Position numbers and translations under genes: made by a program. 64,000 nt of DNA. Origin: Ettlia oleoabundans. Taxonomy: Eukaryota; Chlorophyta; Chlorophyceae; Chlamydomonadales. Below are positions 52,801 through 64,000 of the stretch, piece after piece. Location of the stretch: NCBI GenBank assembly GCA_019693395.1, contig JAAMXP010001074.1:1-64000 (forward strand), given 5' to 3'. The notes beneath the pieces are model-generated. The model did no database searches, was not told the origin of the DNA, and saw only the letters and a list, made by a program, of their open reading frames with translations. The stretch's first letter is position 1; each line of letters opens with the position of its first letter.

Positions 52801-55800
52801 GTCCGCCGCTGACTGCTGACAACGGTGCTTTGCTGGCACTTGGCAGGGCCAAGGCCATGGCACCGGCAGAACCAGCCACCAGGGGTGCAAGTGCTGCCGC
52901 TGCTGTTGCTGCCTGCCAGGCAACCTCATAGAGCAACTCATCTGGCTGCTTCTTGCTGACAGCTCCCGTTGCTGCAGCCTTAGAGCCACTGCCACCGTGC
53001 ATCTGCTTTGCCTCAAGGCCGTCCAACACAGCCAGGATGGCACCAGAGCCATCAGTAAGGGTGTGATCCCTGTAGGTGGCACCTGCTGTCCTGCGATGTG
53101 CCTCAGGGCTGCGGCGCACGACAGCCAGCGCCCTGCACCCCTGCCGCACTGGTCGCTGGATGGAGTACACGGCAAGCCCAGCTGGCACATACGCGCCAGC
53201 CTCAGACGCAGCTGCGCCGCTGGCGGCTGCTGGCTCCTGTACCAGTGCTCCCAGCTGGAGGCAGCTGTCCAGCATGGCAGGGTGCAGCAGGAAGCCTGAC
53301 ACATCAGCATCCTTAGGCTCGCAGCTGCTGCTGCTGTCCAGGCCCGCAGCTGCTGAGCTGCATCCCTGTTGGATGCCCCGCAGCCGACGGAAGGCAGGGC
53401 CATACTGCAGCCCAGCAGAGTGCAGGCCGCTGTACACCGCTGCTGTGTCTCTTGGCTCACAGCAAGCAGCACGGGCAGCATCTGCTGACAGGGCAGGGAC
53501 AGCTGCTGGCTGCTCTACTGCTACATTGCCAGCCTTCACCACTGCCAGACTGCCTAGCAGGTGCGATGTTTCTGCTGCTGATGATGGGGGTAGGGCTTTG
53601 CTGCCAGACTTGCCCGCAGCGGGTGTGGCACTAGCTGGTGCTGACCAAATGCTGATGTCACCTCTGATAAGGCCAATATCCGCACACATCACCACTGCTG
53701 CCGCTGCTTCAGCTGTCGGCAGGCGCAGCGGGGCGGCGATGGAAGCAGCGGTAAGTGCCACTGAGGGTTCATCAACACTCAGCGTGGTGCGTGCGGAGGC
53801 CGCCGCCATTTCAAAATAGGCGGCTCCAGGCATGATGGGCGCTGACTGGACCTGATGGTCCCACAGGAAAGAAAGCATGGGCCGGCTGAGCGGCACCCGG
53901 AATGATAACTGCTGCTTTGCCTGCAACTTGAGAGGACAGCGTGATGCCAGAGTCAGGCAGGAGGTGAATACTTGGCAAGACCAGCGCAGGGTGCTGGCAA
54001 TGCATGCAACAACAACCAGCTAGTGCGAGGAAGGCACAGCATAGTTTTCACAGCAGTTCCGCACGCACCTTGTGTGCTGTGCCCAGCAGAGGGTGGAGAG
54101 GAACCAGCACCTCCACAAAGCATCGCAGGTTGCTGTGCCAGGGGGCAGCAGGCGGCGCAGCGTTCGCTACTGCATCTGTCTCTGTCGGAGAGGAGATGAT
54201 GGCATGAGCATTTACACCGCTCATTCCAAATGAGCTTGTGCCCGCCTTTGAGGCTGCGCTTGGAGCTGCCTGGATGGGCAAGCGGTGCGGAATTGTCCAC
54301 CCAGCAAAACTGTTGGCCACGTACGGGTTGACGCTTCTGCACGGTGCAAGGAACGTAAGGGTGGCAAAATGCCATGCGGAAGGAAATTTTTGAAGGGCAT
54401 CCAAGCACTGGCAGATAGCCCTCACAAAGGAAGCAACCACCAGTCAAACCAATCCAGAACTCATGCCACAAGGAGCGCCGCACCCACCTGTACCGCATGC
54501 CGTGAGCAAAGCGCTGGGTGAGTGCCAGCTGGCCGAGCAGCAGGCCCGCCAGGCCTGCTGTGCCCTCCAAATGGCCAGTGAGGGTCTTGATCGCGCCGGC
54601 AGTGAAGCCCGCGCCTGCACACAAGGGCATGAGGAACGCATTCAGGCATGATCATGACGTTCCTCGCTGTTTATCACTTCTTAGACCGATCTTTCAAAGG
54701 GTTTAATATACTCAGCAAAAGAGATTGCGGGTTACTCGCCTGTTGAGGATCCCGGCTGCGCCACCACCTTGCGCAGAGCTCCAGTCTCGATTGGGTCTCC
54801 CAGCGGAGTGCCTATATGGCATGTAGGCGAACATTGGAGCTGGTTGACAAGCAAACGCCACTTTTGGGGATAGAAGCAGTGCAATCAAGCAGCGAGGGTG
54901 CCTCATAGACGTGTGCAAGTACACAGCACAGACAGGGGCTGGCAGCAATGTCACCTGTTCCATGTGTTGCCACATACTCCAGCACAGCAGTGTGCGCCTC
55001 CCGCATGGCTGTTACTACGAGTGCCTGCTGACTGGGGCCGTGTGGTGCCGTCAGCCCGCTGCTGCGACCGTCCTGGTTCACAGCGCTGCCACCAAACACT
55101 GCCAGAGCTCGTTTGCCTCTAATGGCATGCTCCAACACCAATGCCGTATAGCCCTCTCCACGCCCATAGCCGTCTGCCTCAGCGCCAAAGGCTTTGCAGC
55201 GCCCGTCTGGCGATAGGGCGTGCACCTGTGTCATGGCTGAGGTGGCAGCGGTAGGCACCAGCAGGGCGTTGACGCCGGAAGCGGTGGCCATGCCGCAGTC
55301 TCCCTGCAGCATGGGCAGGGCATGGGAAAGGCAAGCTAGGTGAGTTATCAGGGCGATACGAACTCCAAAGGGGCAGGGATTTGACAAGCCCCTGCTCTCT
55401 TTCAGCCATGCACGCTTTCTGTTGTTTAGTGCCAACTTGCCTGAGCAATGCCACGTGCTGCCAGGTGGTAGGCCACAAGCGATGATGAGCAGGCTGTGTT
55501 GGTGGGCACGCAGGGGCCCACCAGGCCCAGTGAGTAAGACACACGCCCAGACATGAAGGCCAGACCGTTTCCTGCAAGGTCGGGGGACGGGTGGGTTGCT
55601 AAGGGGCATCACCAAACGCACAGCCGCTGTTGAGCACCCAGGATCAACAGCCTGACATTTGGGTTAGCAAACAGCCGTCTGAAAATGCCGTCAGCGGGCA
55701 GTTGTGCACACCTGTGACCATGTAGGCGCCAGCCTGGCTGCCTGTGCCCGCCAACAGCTCTCCATACTCCAGCCAGATGCAGCCCACATACACGCCTGTG

Positions 55801-58800
55801 GGGCTGCCCAGCAGGGAATCTGCAGAGTGGCCGGCAGAATGGAAGGCTGACACAGTCTCTTCCAGCAGAACCCGCTGCTGAGGATCCATCAGGCCTGCCT
55901 CGCTGACTGCACAAAGATCAGGGGGGAGATGGTAGTTGTGATTGCAGGAGTTGTAGCAGTTTGCCAGCTAGCCAGGCAGGCAGTGGGTTGTATCTTCCAA
56001 TGGAATGGCAGGCTGATAGCAAGACCAGCTCAGTAACCTCTTAAATCTAAACCAGTCGATGCATGCCGCCATATTGCTTACCTGACAGGCCAAACGCCTC
56101 GGGATCAAAGTGGAAGGTGGAGTGCACAAAGGTGGCAAACCGAGAGGCGATCTTACCAATGCCCCCAGCTGGGTTGTAGTGGAGATCTGCACCAGCGCAG
56201 AAAAGAAGAAGACAGCGGCTGATTGCTGGCTTTATGGGAAGTGCAGTCGTGCAGTAGGCCTTTGTGGGGAATGGCGCCCTGCACAGCCCATGTCAGCAGC
56301 AATATCAGACGGCTGCTTACCTGTGTCCCAGCGTGACTGTGGCCCAACTGTTTGCAGTTCGGCTGAAGCTGCCAGTGCGGCATGCATGTCGCCCAGGCTG
56401 CCCATGCCGCCAGCAAAGCGCACGCTGACACCCGTGACCGCAAGGGCAGCTGCTGTTGCGCCAGCTGCCACCAGCTCAGCACCAAGGTGCATGGCTCCCT
56501 CGCCTACTGTGCAGCTGATGTCGGTATCGGCCGCTGCTGCAACAGCAGGTGCGATTGAGTCAGCGATGAAGCCAGCAATGGCGGCGGTGGTGGGATAGTC
56601 AAAGGTGAGGGTGGCTGGCAACTCCAGACCGAACTGCTTGCTGAGCGCATTGCGCAGCTCCACAGCTCCCAGGCTATCCAGTCCAGCCTCCATAAGAGAA
56701 GCGCTGGCAGGCACAGGCCCTCCCAGCACCGCTGCCACTGCTGCAGCTACTTGTTCTGCCACGGCCTCTCGGCTGAAACATGCAGCTGCCGATTGCGCGC
56801 GAGATGATGCCGCTCCACTGCCGCTGCTTGCTGCTGCAGGAGCTGCCTCAGAGGCAGTGGAAGCTGCTGTAAAGGCCTCAAACAGCTGCGTGCGCTGCTT
56901 GGGCTGCAGGCGCTGCAGGAACCGCGGCCAGTTGAAGGGATTGGCTCCCACCACTGGGGCGGCGGCTGCGCTGGCCATCACGCCCAGCATGGCCGCCAGC
57001 CCTGCCTCTGGGGTGACTTGTGCCATGCCCATATGCTCCACACGAGCCGCGGTTTCAGCAGATGCCATACCGCCACCTGACCATGCACCCCACTGCATGC
57101 TGATACTGGCAAGGCCTCCCTGCTGGGCACGTTGTGCCGCTGCATCCAGGGCTGCATTGGCGGCACTGTAGTTGGCCTGGCCAGGAGCACCCAGCAGTGA
57201 TGCCACAGAAGAGAAGAGAACCTCTGTGAGGGCTGGGTGGGAGGCAAGGTCACGTCGCCAGGCAGCGGCTGGCAGCACCTTTGGTGCAAACACGCTCCGG
57301 ATGCCCGCCAGGGTCTGGTTGGCCAGGGTTGCGTCAGCCAGCACGCCGCTGGCATGCAGGATGGCTTGCAGCGAATGCTTCTGGTCGCCACCTGGCTGGG
57401 GGCTGCGTGAGTCGGCCAGTACCAAGGCAAGGTCCTCAGCCAGGCTTACATCAGCCTTGGCAATGCTGACTGCAGATGAGCTGGCAGCTGAAATAAGCTC
57501 CAGGCTAGAGTCAGCTGTTGCAAAGCCGCTCCTGCCCAAAAGCTGAATGTCGGCGATTCCCTGCTGCTGCAGCCAGCCAGCTACCAGCTGACCCAGCGTG
57601 CCAAGGCCGCCAGTCACAATGACGCGTCCAGCCGGCTTGACCTGGCGGTCACCAGCTGGCATGCGCACCACCACTTTGCCCACGTGCCGCGCCTGGCTCA
57701 TCTGTCGCAGTACAGCTGTAACAGCACCCATGCTGTGTGAGATGAGAGGCAAGGGCTGAATTGAGCCAATTGACGCTGAGGCTGCCACGCGCGACAGCGC
57801 AGCATGCAGGGCGTGCTCCGACTTGAAGTCAACGGCAACCAGCGAGTAGGAAACATCGGGGCGCTCTGCGAGCAATGGGCAAAGAAGGATGGTAGCTTTA
57901 GAGGACAAGGAGCAGCTGTGCAGTGAAATGTGGAATCTTCACGCGATGTACTAGAAAGACCTGCCCCAAGCCAGCTATGGCAGCTGCACAGCTTGCTGTT
58001 GCCTTCGTGGCTTCCCACCTTGCGCCACACGTGCTGCACTCCAAATGTCACGCTTGCTGATTTCAATGAACCGACCGCCAGCGCCCAGGGCAGCCAGAGA
58101 GCCCGCCACCATGCCGCTGCTGGTCAGGCTGTTGAGCACAATATTGGCACCAACACCCAGCTGGCAGAAGAAGTCGGCAAATTCGGTATCACGAGAGCTT
58201 GCCAGCTGCTGCACTCCCAATGAGCGCAGCAGTGCCCGCTTAGCGGGGCTGCCGGCGGTGGCCAAAGGCACCGCGCCAGCTGCCTGGGTGACTTGTACCG
58301 CTGCGAGGCCTACACCACCGGCAGCCGCGTGGACCAGCACCCTGTCTCCAGGCTGCATGGCTGCTGAGCGGTGCAGTGCGGCATCCACAGTGACAAACAC
58401 AGTGGGCATGCTGGCAGCTGCCTCGAAGTTGAGACAACCCGGCAGCGGTACCATAGTCTTTGCTGAGGCCACCACGTGGCTGCCCAGGCTGCCTGCAGCC
58501 AAACCAAACACAGGCTGGCCAACCGCCAGGACTGGGAAGCCGTCTTGCGCGGGTCCAGCGGCCACGACCACGCCAGCACAGTCGCCACCTGGGGCACCAG
58601 GGTCTCCAGGGTACAGGCCCAGCACATTGAGCACGTCCCTGCAAAGCGACACGTGGTGACATGTGATACAGGCAGCAATTTGCTACACGTCTGACCAAAG
58701 CAATCCACCCGCTGAAAGCAGTCCACATGCGAGCCAGCTCAAAATGAGTGAAGCAACGCACCTGAAGTTGATGCCCACCGCCTTGACCGCCACCAGCACC

Positions 58801-61800
58801 TGCCCAGGTGCAACATTGGCGCTGGTGTCCACTGGCAGCGGCGCCAGGTTCTGCAGCGCGCCCCGAGGCTGTGGGAACAGCTGGAATGGAGCCGGGGTGC
58901 TCCTTGCTGCACTAGGGTGCATCAGCGGCAGGTAGTGAGAGCCACCTGCTGCCGCTGTTCCATAGCCATCAAACGGTGTGGGCGCCTGGTTTGCGTGCTG
59001 TGCCTGACTGCCAAGTGTCAGCTGAGCTGACGCGGTGGTGGTTCGTGTACCAGCAGACAAGGCATCCCCGTCCGTACCAGATACTGCCAGCGTCTGGCAC
59101 TCTAAAGCGATGGTTCGCAGCAATCCCCAGAGCTGACCTGCCCATGCAGTGCTAACAATAGCAGCTGGAAGCACAACGGCGGCATGCTGGCTGTAGGTGC
59201 CGAGCGCCAGGCTGGCAGTGCTGGCACGCAGGGCACCCTGCACCGTTGCAATGCTAGCTGCAGCGAGCTGCACGCTGGCGGAGGAGGACACAGCAAGGCC
59301 AAACTGGGCACTTGCGCTACGAACAGCTGCGCCTCCAACCATAGCAGCCAGCTCAGCAGCTGCCCAACTGATCTCATACAACATATCCTGCTTGGCGGTG
59401 GCAGAAGAAGATGTCCCTGCCACGCCACCCTTCCTGCCAGCTGTTGCCCTTGATTCCAGCCGCTCCAGGTGGCACACCAGCCTACCAGTTGACCCCACAA
59501 TGAGGTGGTTCCGCACCACAGCTGCCGCACTATCTGGCCGTCCAGCGGGGAGCAGCGCAAGTGCTGTTGCTGGGCCGCTGCCGCTCGTGGCGGAGCTACC
59601 AGCTCCGGAGCCCACATAGAGGGCGTCCAGTGAGGCAGGGAGAAAGGTAGCCTTAGTGCTGCCCTCACCGGGCAACTTTGCCGCTGACTCCGTTTGCTGC
59701 AAGGGCACCATGCCTCCTAGCTGCAGGCAGCAGTCCAGCACTGCTGGGTTCAATATGAACTCAGCAGGCAACTGGGCTGCTGGTTGCTGAACCTTGGCTG
59801 CCGCCGCATTGATGCTGCGTTTGATGCCGCGCAGGAGGCGGAAGTTGGGCCCGTACTGCAGGCCGGCCTCTGCCAGCTGGCGGGACGCATACTCCGCCGC
59901 CAGTGGCTCGCTGCACTGTGCCGCCAGCTGCTCCGTGGCAACATTAGCAGCTGCTCCGGCTGCCGAGTCGGCTTGCGCAGCAGCGCTTGAAGCGTGAGCA
60001 AATTGGGTGTTGACATGGATAGCTGTGGCACTGCTGAGCTGGCAGCTGCCGTCTGCCGCAGCCACGTCAGCACGTAGGGTAGCCAGTTTGAAATCTGCTG
60101 GCGAGGTTGCTGGGCTGGGCAGGATGAGAGGTGCAGAAATGGCTGTGCCAACTAGGCAGACTGCAGCACTGGGCACGCCTTGCAGCAATGCCTGGCCCAC
60201 CGCTGCGGCCATCTCGAGATAGCCAGCGCCTGCACTCATCCGAAGCGGGCTTACTCAGCAGGGAAGACTTATGTGATCAATGCGGGTGCAGTGCATGCCA
60301 GCTGAAGACGAAGTGTGAGCGTGTCCCTACGTACTAAAACTTCTAGAAGCGAAGGGCTGAAAGTGGAGCAAGTGGGAAGGTGATGTACCTGGGAAAATAA
60401 TCTTTCCAGACACTTGGTGGTCGCAGAAGAAAGCATGGACTGCCTGACAGCCCAATTGCATGTCGAAGGCCAGGTGACGCGCTGTTCCTGCGCCAGCCGC
60501 GCTAGCAGTATACAGCTGCAAGGCGAGACGGAACACAGTCAGTCAAGGAGGCAGTCACTCAGTCAGTCAGTCAGTCATGTTTGCTGCTATGCATTTGTTT
60601 ATATTAAAATAAGGTGGAAGATGATGCAAGCTCATGTTTTTGCAAGCACAGTAGGGATGGGTCGAATGATGATGAGGGAGGGACGCACCTGGACGTGGCC
60701 AGGGGGCAGCACATGCACGCACTGCCGCTGCCACACTGGCTTGCGGGCTGCACTGTTGGTCAGCCCCATGGCTGGCACAACTGATGGGCTGATCAGCGCA
60801 TGTGCATTGGTGCCTTGGAAGGCAAATGAACTGATTCCGGCCAAGGTTGCCTGAGCTGATGCCATGCCAGTGAACCCACCCAGCCCGCGTGAAACGCCAA
60901 ACAGGCCGCTGTTGGCGCCGCTCACGCTGCCCTCCATATAAGGGTTCAGCTGCAGCCAGGCACAACACCAACACCCATCAATGCGTGAGTGAACCAGCCA
61001 GGCCAGGCTTCAGTCCTGTTCTATTAGCCACGCAACCCCGCCAATATTGCAGCCAAGTGCCTTGCCTACTCTCACCTTATGCAGATGCAGGATTGGCTGC
61101 ACTAGCGCCACCGACAGTGCCTGGGCTGCATGCGCCGTGCCAACCATGCCTGCTGCTGGCTCTGTGTGGCCCATGCTGGTCTTGCCGGCAGCAAGCACCA
61201 CTTGTCTGGAAGCTGACGCGTTGCTTCGAGCAGCAGCCAGCACAGCTGCCAGGGCACCCACTTCAATGGGATCACCTAGCGGGGTGCCGGTGCCGTGCAG
61301 CTGCACCATGCCAATGGCAGCCACTGCTGCACCACCAGCTGACAGTGCCTGGCGCACCACCAGCTGTTGAGCTGGACCGTTGGGTGCAGTCAGAGTGCTG
61401 CTGCGGCCATCCTGGTTCACAGCACTGCCCACCAGGCAGCAAAGCGCCACTGTGGTGGTTGCACTGTGCTCGGAAGCAACCTGCTGCAGTACCATAGATA
61501 CGATGGCCTCGCCGCGCACGTAGCCATCGGCGGCAGCATCTAGCGTCTTGCACCGTCCATCCATGGTGAGCATGCCGGCACGGTTGAACATGGCTGATGT
61601 GTCTGGTGTCAGGATCAGCTTCACACCGGCTGCACACAGGGCCATGTGACAGGAAATGCGTCTGAGTGGGGGGGCATCACGCGTATGTCAAAGAGTCGGC
61701 AAGTGCATGCACTCACAGCATTAACTTGAATGTTGTGTGCATTGCTTGCCTGCGTTTGCAGCTGTGCAGCCGCCCTGCGCCATGCTGATGCGGGCCATGT

Positions 61801-63979
61801 GGGCGCCCACCAAGGAAGACGAGCAGGCGGTGTCCACAGCCACCGAGGGGCCCTGGAAGCCGTAGAGGTAGCTCAGACGCCCAGCAGCCACACTGAGGGC
61901 AGACCCTGCACGGCAATCATGGATCCAGCAAGTTGTAAGGTGAGGTGTGGGAATGGAGAAATGCATTCCAGCAAGGGAACATCCAGTGCTCCAATGAAGT
62001 TGTAGAAGCAGGCGCCGACCTGTCGCTGAATAAGCGCTGATGTCGGTGTGAGCTCCTGCCACCTGGCTGAAGTCAGGGGTGGAGATGCCCACAAACACAC
62101 CCACTGCAGCCGGGGAGCAACGTGACAAACAGCAGAGTTACACACAAGCTTGCCAAGAGGGCACACACATTGCATCACCGCAAATGTGTTACTAGCCAGC
62201 CGGAAGGCAGGCAGGCAGGCATGCAGGCAGGGGCGCACTTGTAGCCGTCATGCTTTGCATGATGGGGCGGGCAGACACCAAAGACTCCTCTGTACTCTCC
62301 AGCAACAGGCGCTGCTGTGGATCCATCAGCACGGCCTCTGCAACACAAGCACAAGTTACAGCAGCTAGCCAATATTACTGTGTATGGTTGGTTCTGAAAT
62401 CAAGCGGGAGCCTGTGTGAATCACGCGACTGCCCACAGGATGGAGCCCGCCATGAGCGCAATCCAGTTGTCAACGCTGTTCACTTGCCTGGGCTGGCGAT
62501 GTTGAAGGCAGCAGCATCAAACAGGAATGCACTCGCCAGGAAGCCGCCAAAACGGGCAGGCATGTCTTGCGTAAGCTGCAAGTCCGCCTGCCACCTGCTG
62601 ATGGGGATGGCGCTCATGGGGTCTGGCATAACCGCCGCTTCCAAGGCGCCAATTGGTGAGCGTGTGGCCATGCCGCTTACAACAAGCATGGAAGTGCCAG
62701 AGGGGCGGGGGGTTGTCAGTTCGAGTGAGCCTGGTGTGAGCGCTATGCTGTCATCCTCTGCTGCCATCACAGCGGGCTCAGCGGCTGCCAAACTGGAGCT
62801 GATGAACTGTGCGATAGCGGAGATGGTGGGGTAGTCAAAGACCAGGGTAGAGGGCAGTTGCAGGCCCAGCCTGTCCTCCAGGCTGTTGCGCAGCTCAACA
62901 GCACCCAGGCTGTCCAGGCCGGCAGCCATGAGAGGCTCGTTGGTACTGACGGCGCCACCAATGATGGCCTTGGCTGACGCCTCCACCTCGGATGTGACAT
63001 ATGCCAGCCGCTGCTCGGCTGACATGCCTGTTGAAGGGCTAGCAGCGCCAGTGGCTGCCTTCTTTGTAACCGCCTGCTCCTGCTCGCTGCCAATGGTATC
63101 CGCTGCCTTGAGGTCAGCAAAGTTGCTGAAGAAGAAGGGCAGCTGTTTCATGCCTTGCAGGAAGGCAGGCCAGTCTACAGGTGTCATTGCCACTTGCGGT
63201 GACACCCGCAGACCTGCCACTGCTGCCGACTGAGCTGCTCCAGCCAGCAACAGGCCGTGCAAGCCTTGCAGGCCAGTGTTGGGGGTGAGGGCACCCAGAC
63301 CAATGTTTTCCATCTTAGCAGCACTGCTCGCTGCCATGCCAGCACCCTTCCATGCACCGAACTGCACACTGAGCACCTCGGCACCCGCAGCCTGCCTGCC
63401 AGCAGCCGTTGCATCGAGCCAGCTGTTTGCAATGCTGTAGTTCAGCTGACCCACAGAGCCCAGCAAAGCAGCCACCGATGAGAAGAGGACGCTGTTGTGT
63501 GTGGGTCGCACGCTGAGCTTGCTGTCCATGTGGCGCCAGGCAGTGGCCTTGGGGGCAAACACCTGCATGTACAGGCAAAGCGCACTGCTCAGCTATTGAA
63601 GGAATGTGCAAGCGATGCAGATCGCATCACCACCCCGCATGGCACCAGCGTAGCACAGAACAGGGCGGCGGTGCGGAGGGTGTCAGCAAAAGGCTTGCCT
63701 GCCGAATGCCCGCAAGCGTCTGATTTGCAACCGTGGCGTCAGCCAGCACGCCACCAGCATGCATGACTCCCGTCACAGAAGGCCAAGCGCCTGCCAGCAC
63801 AGCCTCCACATCGCAAGCAAAGCCAGCGTCGGCCTTGCTGAGCGTGACTGCCGCATTCTGGTGTGCCGCAAGCAGGGCGGCTGAGCTGTCAGGAGTGAAG
63901 GCGCCTGTGCGGCTGACCAGGGACAGATGGCGCACCCGCTGGTGAAGAAGCCACTGGGACACAATAGTCCCCAGGGCAC
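36597..63979 (-). CDS. Giant modular type I polyketide synthase, C-terminal part (AT-less)
   Basis: The 50 minus-strand exons in view give 6,577 residues and a stop at 36597; the 5' end lies past 64000 and an acceptor is at 63980. Exons: 63699-63979, 62488-63562, 62239-62337, 62020-62103, 61750-61905, 61076-61629, 60689-60949, 60389-60515, 58762-60229, 58019-58638, 56321-57865, 56082-56186, 55712-55906, 55441-55571, 54955-55303, 54740-54811, 54488-54614, 54069-54336, 52410-53920, 52202-52288, 51881-52084, 51329-51735, 50962-51207, 49532-50784, 49321-49401, 49058-49195, 48745-48911, 48451-48608, 47833-48324, 46600-47684, 46216-46455, 45594-46031, 45187-45367, 44876-45065, 44298-44730, 43899-44115, 42603-43777, 42270-42398, 41798-42136, 41467-41608, 41197-41255, 40922-41030, 40640-40755, 40259-40381, 39982-40051, 39711-39799, 39423-39536, 38483-39193, 37377-38296, 36597-37191. 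All phases agree. Five ACPs, four KS and three TE-like domains are visible but no AT, as reported for other green-algal PKSs. Seven introns use GC donors. Confidence 0.92.
37940..39193 (-). other. PKS thioesterase-like domain 2 (degenerate)
   Basis: The fold is recognisable from [33 protein letters not shown] and [20 protein letters not shown]. The position equal to the catalytic Ser is Gly (codon 38783-38785). The segment equal to GDHFSIL reads LPEGANTGI, with no His. Both key residues are therefore missing, and catalysis is unlikely. It may serve as a structural or acyl-binding relic of a domain duplication. Confidence 0.7.
38462..38479 (+). repeat. (CA)n microsatellite at a PKS splice donor
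   Basis: Nine CA units lie directly beside the donor of the intron after exon 38483-39193. The complementary GT run on the gene strand sits immediately downstream of the GT donor. Confidence 0.7.
39423..41900 (-). other. PKS thioesterase domain 1 (canonical)
   Basis: The domain starts at [20 protein letters not shown] and runs through [20 protein letters not shown], with the Ser codon at 41480-41482, and a variable lid, to [14 protein letters not shown] with the catalytic His. It is spread over eight or nine small exons, in contrast to the two domains that follow. It is the only one of the three likely to release the finished chain by hydrolysis or cyclisation. Confidence 0.82.
42080..45700 (-). 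other. PKS module E: KS-DH*-ACP
   Basis: The KS keeps Cys in [13 protein letters not shown], the first His in [14 protein letters not shown] (instead of the usual HGTGT) and the second His in TGHQESGAG. The DH-like region has [15 protein letters not shown] where active DHs have W-x-H-x-x-x-G-x4-P, so the catalytic His is Tyr; the Asp motif [11 protein letters not shown] remains. There is no KR, ER or AT. The ACP has [10 protein letters not shown] with the phosphopantetheine Ser. The module probably leaves a beta-keto group. Confidence 0.8.
45830..49401 (-). other. PKS module D: KS-DH*-ACP
   Basis: The KS has [29 protein letters not shown] and IGHTEAAAG. The DH keeps H-x3-G-x4-P in [16 protein letters not shown], but the second motif is [10 protein letters not shown], with Glu in place of Asp, so activity is doubtful. 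No reductive domain follows. A Thr-Pro/Ser-Pro-rich linker (exon 46216-46455) precedes the ACP, which has [13 protein letters not shown]. Confidence 0.8.
49690..56480 (-). other. PKS module C: KS-DH-ER-KR-ACP
   Basis: The KS has [29 protein letters not shown] and TGHLEGTAG. The DH has [12 protein letters not shown] (Gly of the His motif replaced by Ser) and [11 protein letters not shown] structural pseudo-KR lies before the ER. The ER has [17 protein letters not shown]. The KR has [13 protein letters not shown] and [20 protein letters not shown] with Ser and Tyr. The ACP has [15 protein letters not shown]. The set predicts full reduction of the beta carbon. Confidence 0.85.
56560..62640 (-). 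other. PKS module B: KS-DH-ER-KR-ACP
   Basis: The KS has [29 protein letters not shown] and MGHTEPAAG. The DH has [13 protein letters not shown] and [10 protein letters not shown]. The ER has [17 protein letters not shown]. The KR has [12 protein letters not shown] and [20 protein letters not shown]. The ACP has [15 protein letters not shown]. All catalytic residues look intact, so this is a fully reducing module. It is very like module C in sequence and shares several intron positions with it. Confidence 0.87.
60561..60577 (+). repeat. (AGTC)n microsatellite in a PKS intron
   Basis: Four AGTC units lie in the intron between exons 60689-60949 and 60389-60515. It is a simple repeat with no inferred function. 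Confidence 0.6.
62780..63979 (-). other. PKS module A (partial): KR-ACP
   Basis: The visible part starts inside the KR Rossmann motif ([12 protein letters not shown]) and continues with [20 protein letters not shown] and [20 protein letters not shown], which keeps the active-site Ser and Tyr. The ACP carries [15 protein letters not shown]. Earlier domains of this module, and any loading module, lie beyond the window. Confidence 0.82.
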
Positions 63980-64000
63980 CTGCACCATCAAGGGGCGCAG

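Noticed and set aside
56605..57171. Plus-strand 188-codon frame, and similar frames at 53076-53819 and 42654-43400, opposite PKS exons
   Set aside because: These are antisense shadows of long PKS exons; none has a recognisable domain.

Overview
This window is nuclear DNA from a green alga (Chlorophyta; the gene set would suit a trebouxiophyte or chlorophycean, species not identifiable from sequence alone). The evidence is GC-rich, intron-dense genes with GT-AG or GC-AG introns, an ELIP-type light-harvesting-like protein, a plastid-targeted DNL zinc-finger protein, a plant-type fused BIO3-BIO1 biotin enzyme, a COP9 signalosome subunit, and TGTAA-type poly(A) signals after several genes. No rRNA, tRNA, CRISPR array or prokaryotic operon was seen. 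Exon models were built by hand: each join keeps reading frame and restores a recognisable protein family.

Layout. 1-1030: decayed reading frames, possibly a retroelement edge. 1682-3330 (+): TIP30/HTATIP2-like oxidoreductase. 3739-4525 (+): ELIP. 4879-6503 (-): HAD-family hydrolase. 6787-8381 (+): plastid DNL zinc-finger (HSP70-escort) protein. 9267-10714 (-): DMT-superfamily transporter. 11186-14154 (+): CSN4. 14606-15982 (-): TMEM53/DUF829 hydrolase. 16481-19509 (-): GT61-like type II membrane glycosyltransferase. 20128-24389 (-): BIO3-BIO1. 24766-27300 (+): KAPA synthase, head-to-head with BIO3-BIO1. 27721-36009 (-): TPR plus double-methyltransferase PRMT9-like protein. 36597-63979 (-): the C-terminal 6,577 residues of a giant modular type I polyketide synthase whose 5' end lies beyond the window.

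The two biotin genes form a divergent pair covering three successive steps: KAPA synthase carries a C-terminal SRL peroxisomal signal, and BIO3-BIO1 has a mitochondrial-type N-terminus. The PKS reads, in protein order, (KR-ACP)-(KS-DH-ER-KR-ACP)-(KS-DH-ER-KR-ACP)-(KS-DH*-ACP)-(KS-DH*-ACP)-TE-TE*-TE*. No acyltransferase domain is present in any module, so malonyl loading must come in trans. Only the first of three tandem thioesterase-like domains keeps a normal nucleophile.

Across the window, 12 of about 113 modelled introns need a GC rather than GT donor (about 11 percent), far above the roughly 1 percent usual in eukaryotes. The giant PKS with its unusual end, the GC-AG excess, the biotin gene pair and the PRMT-like protein with altered catalytic loops are the most interesting observations.
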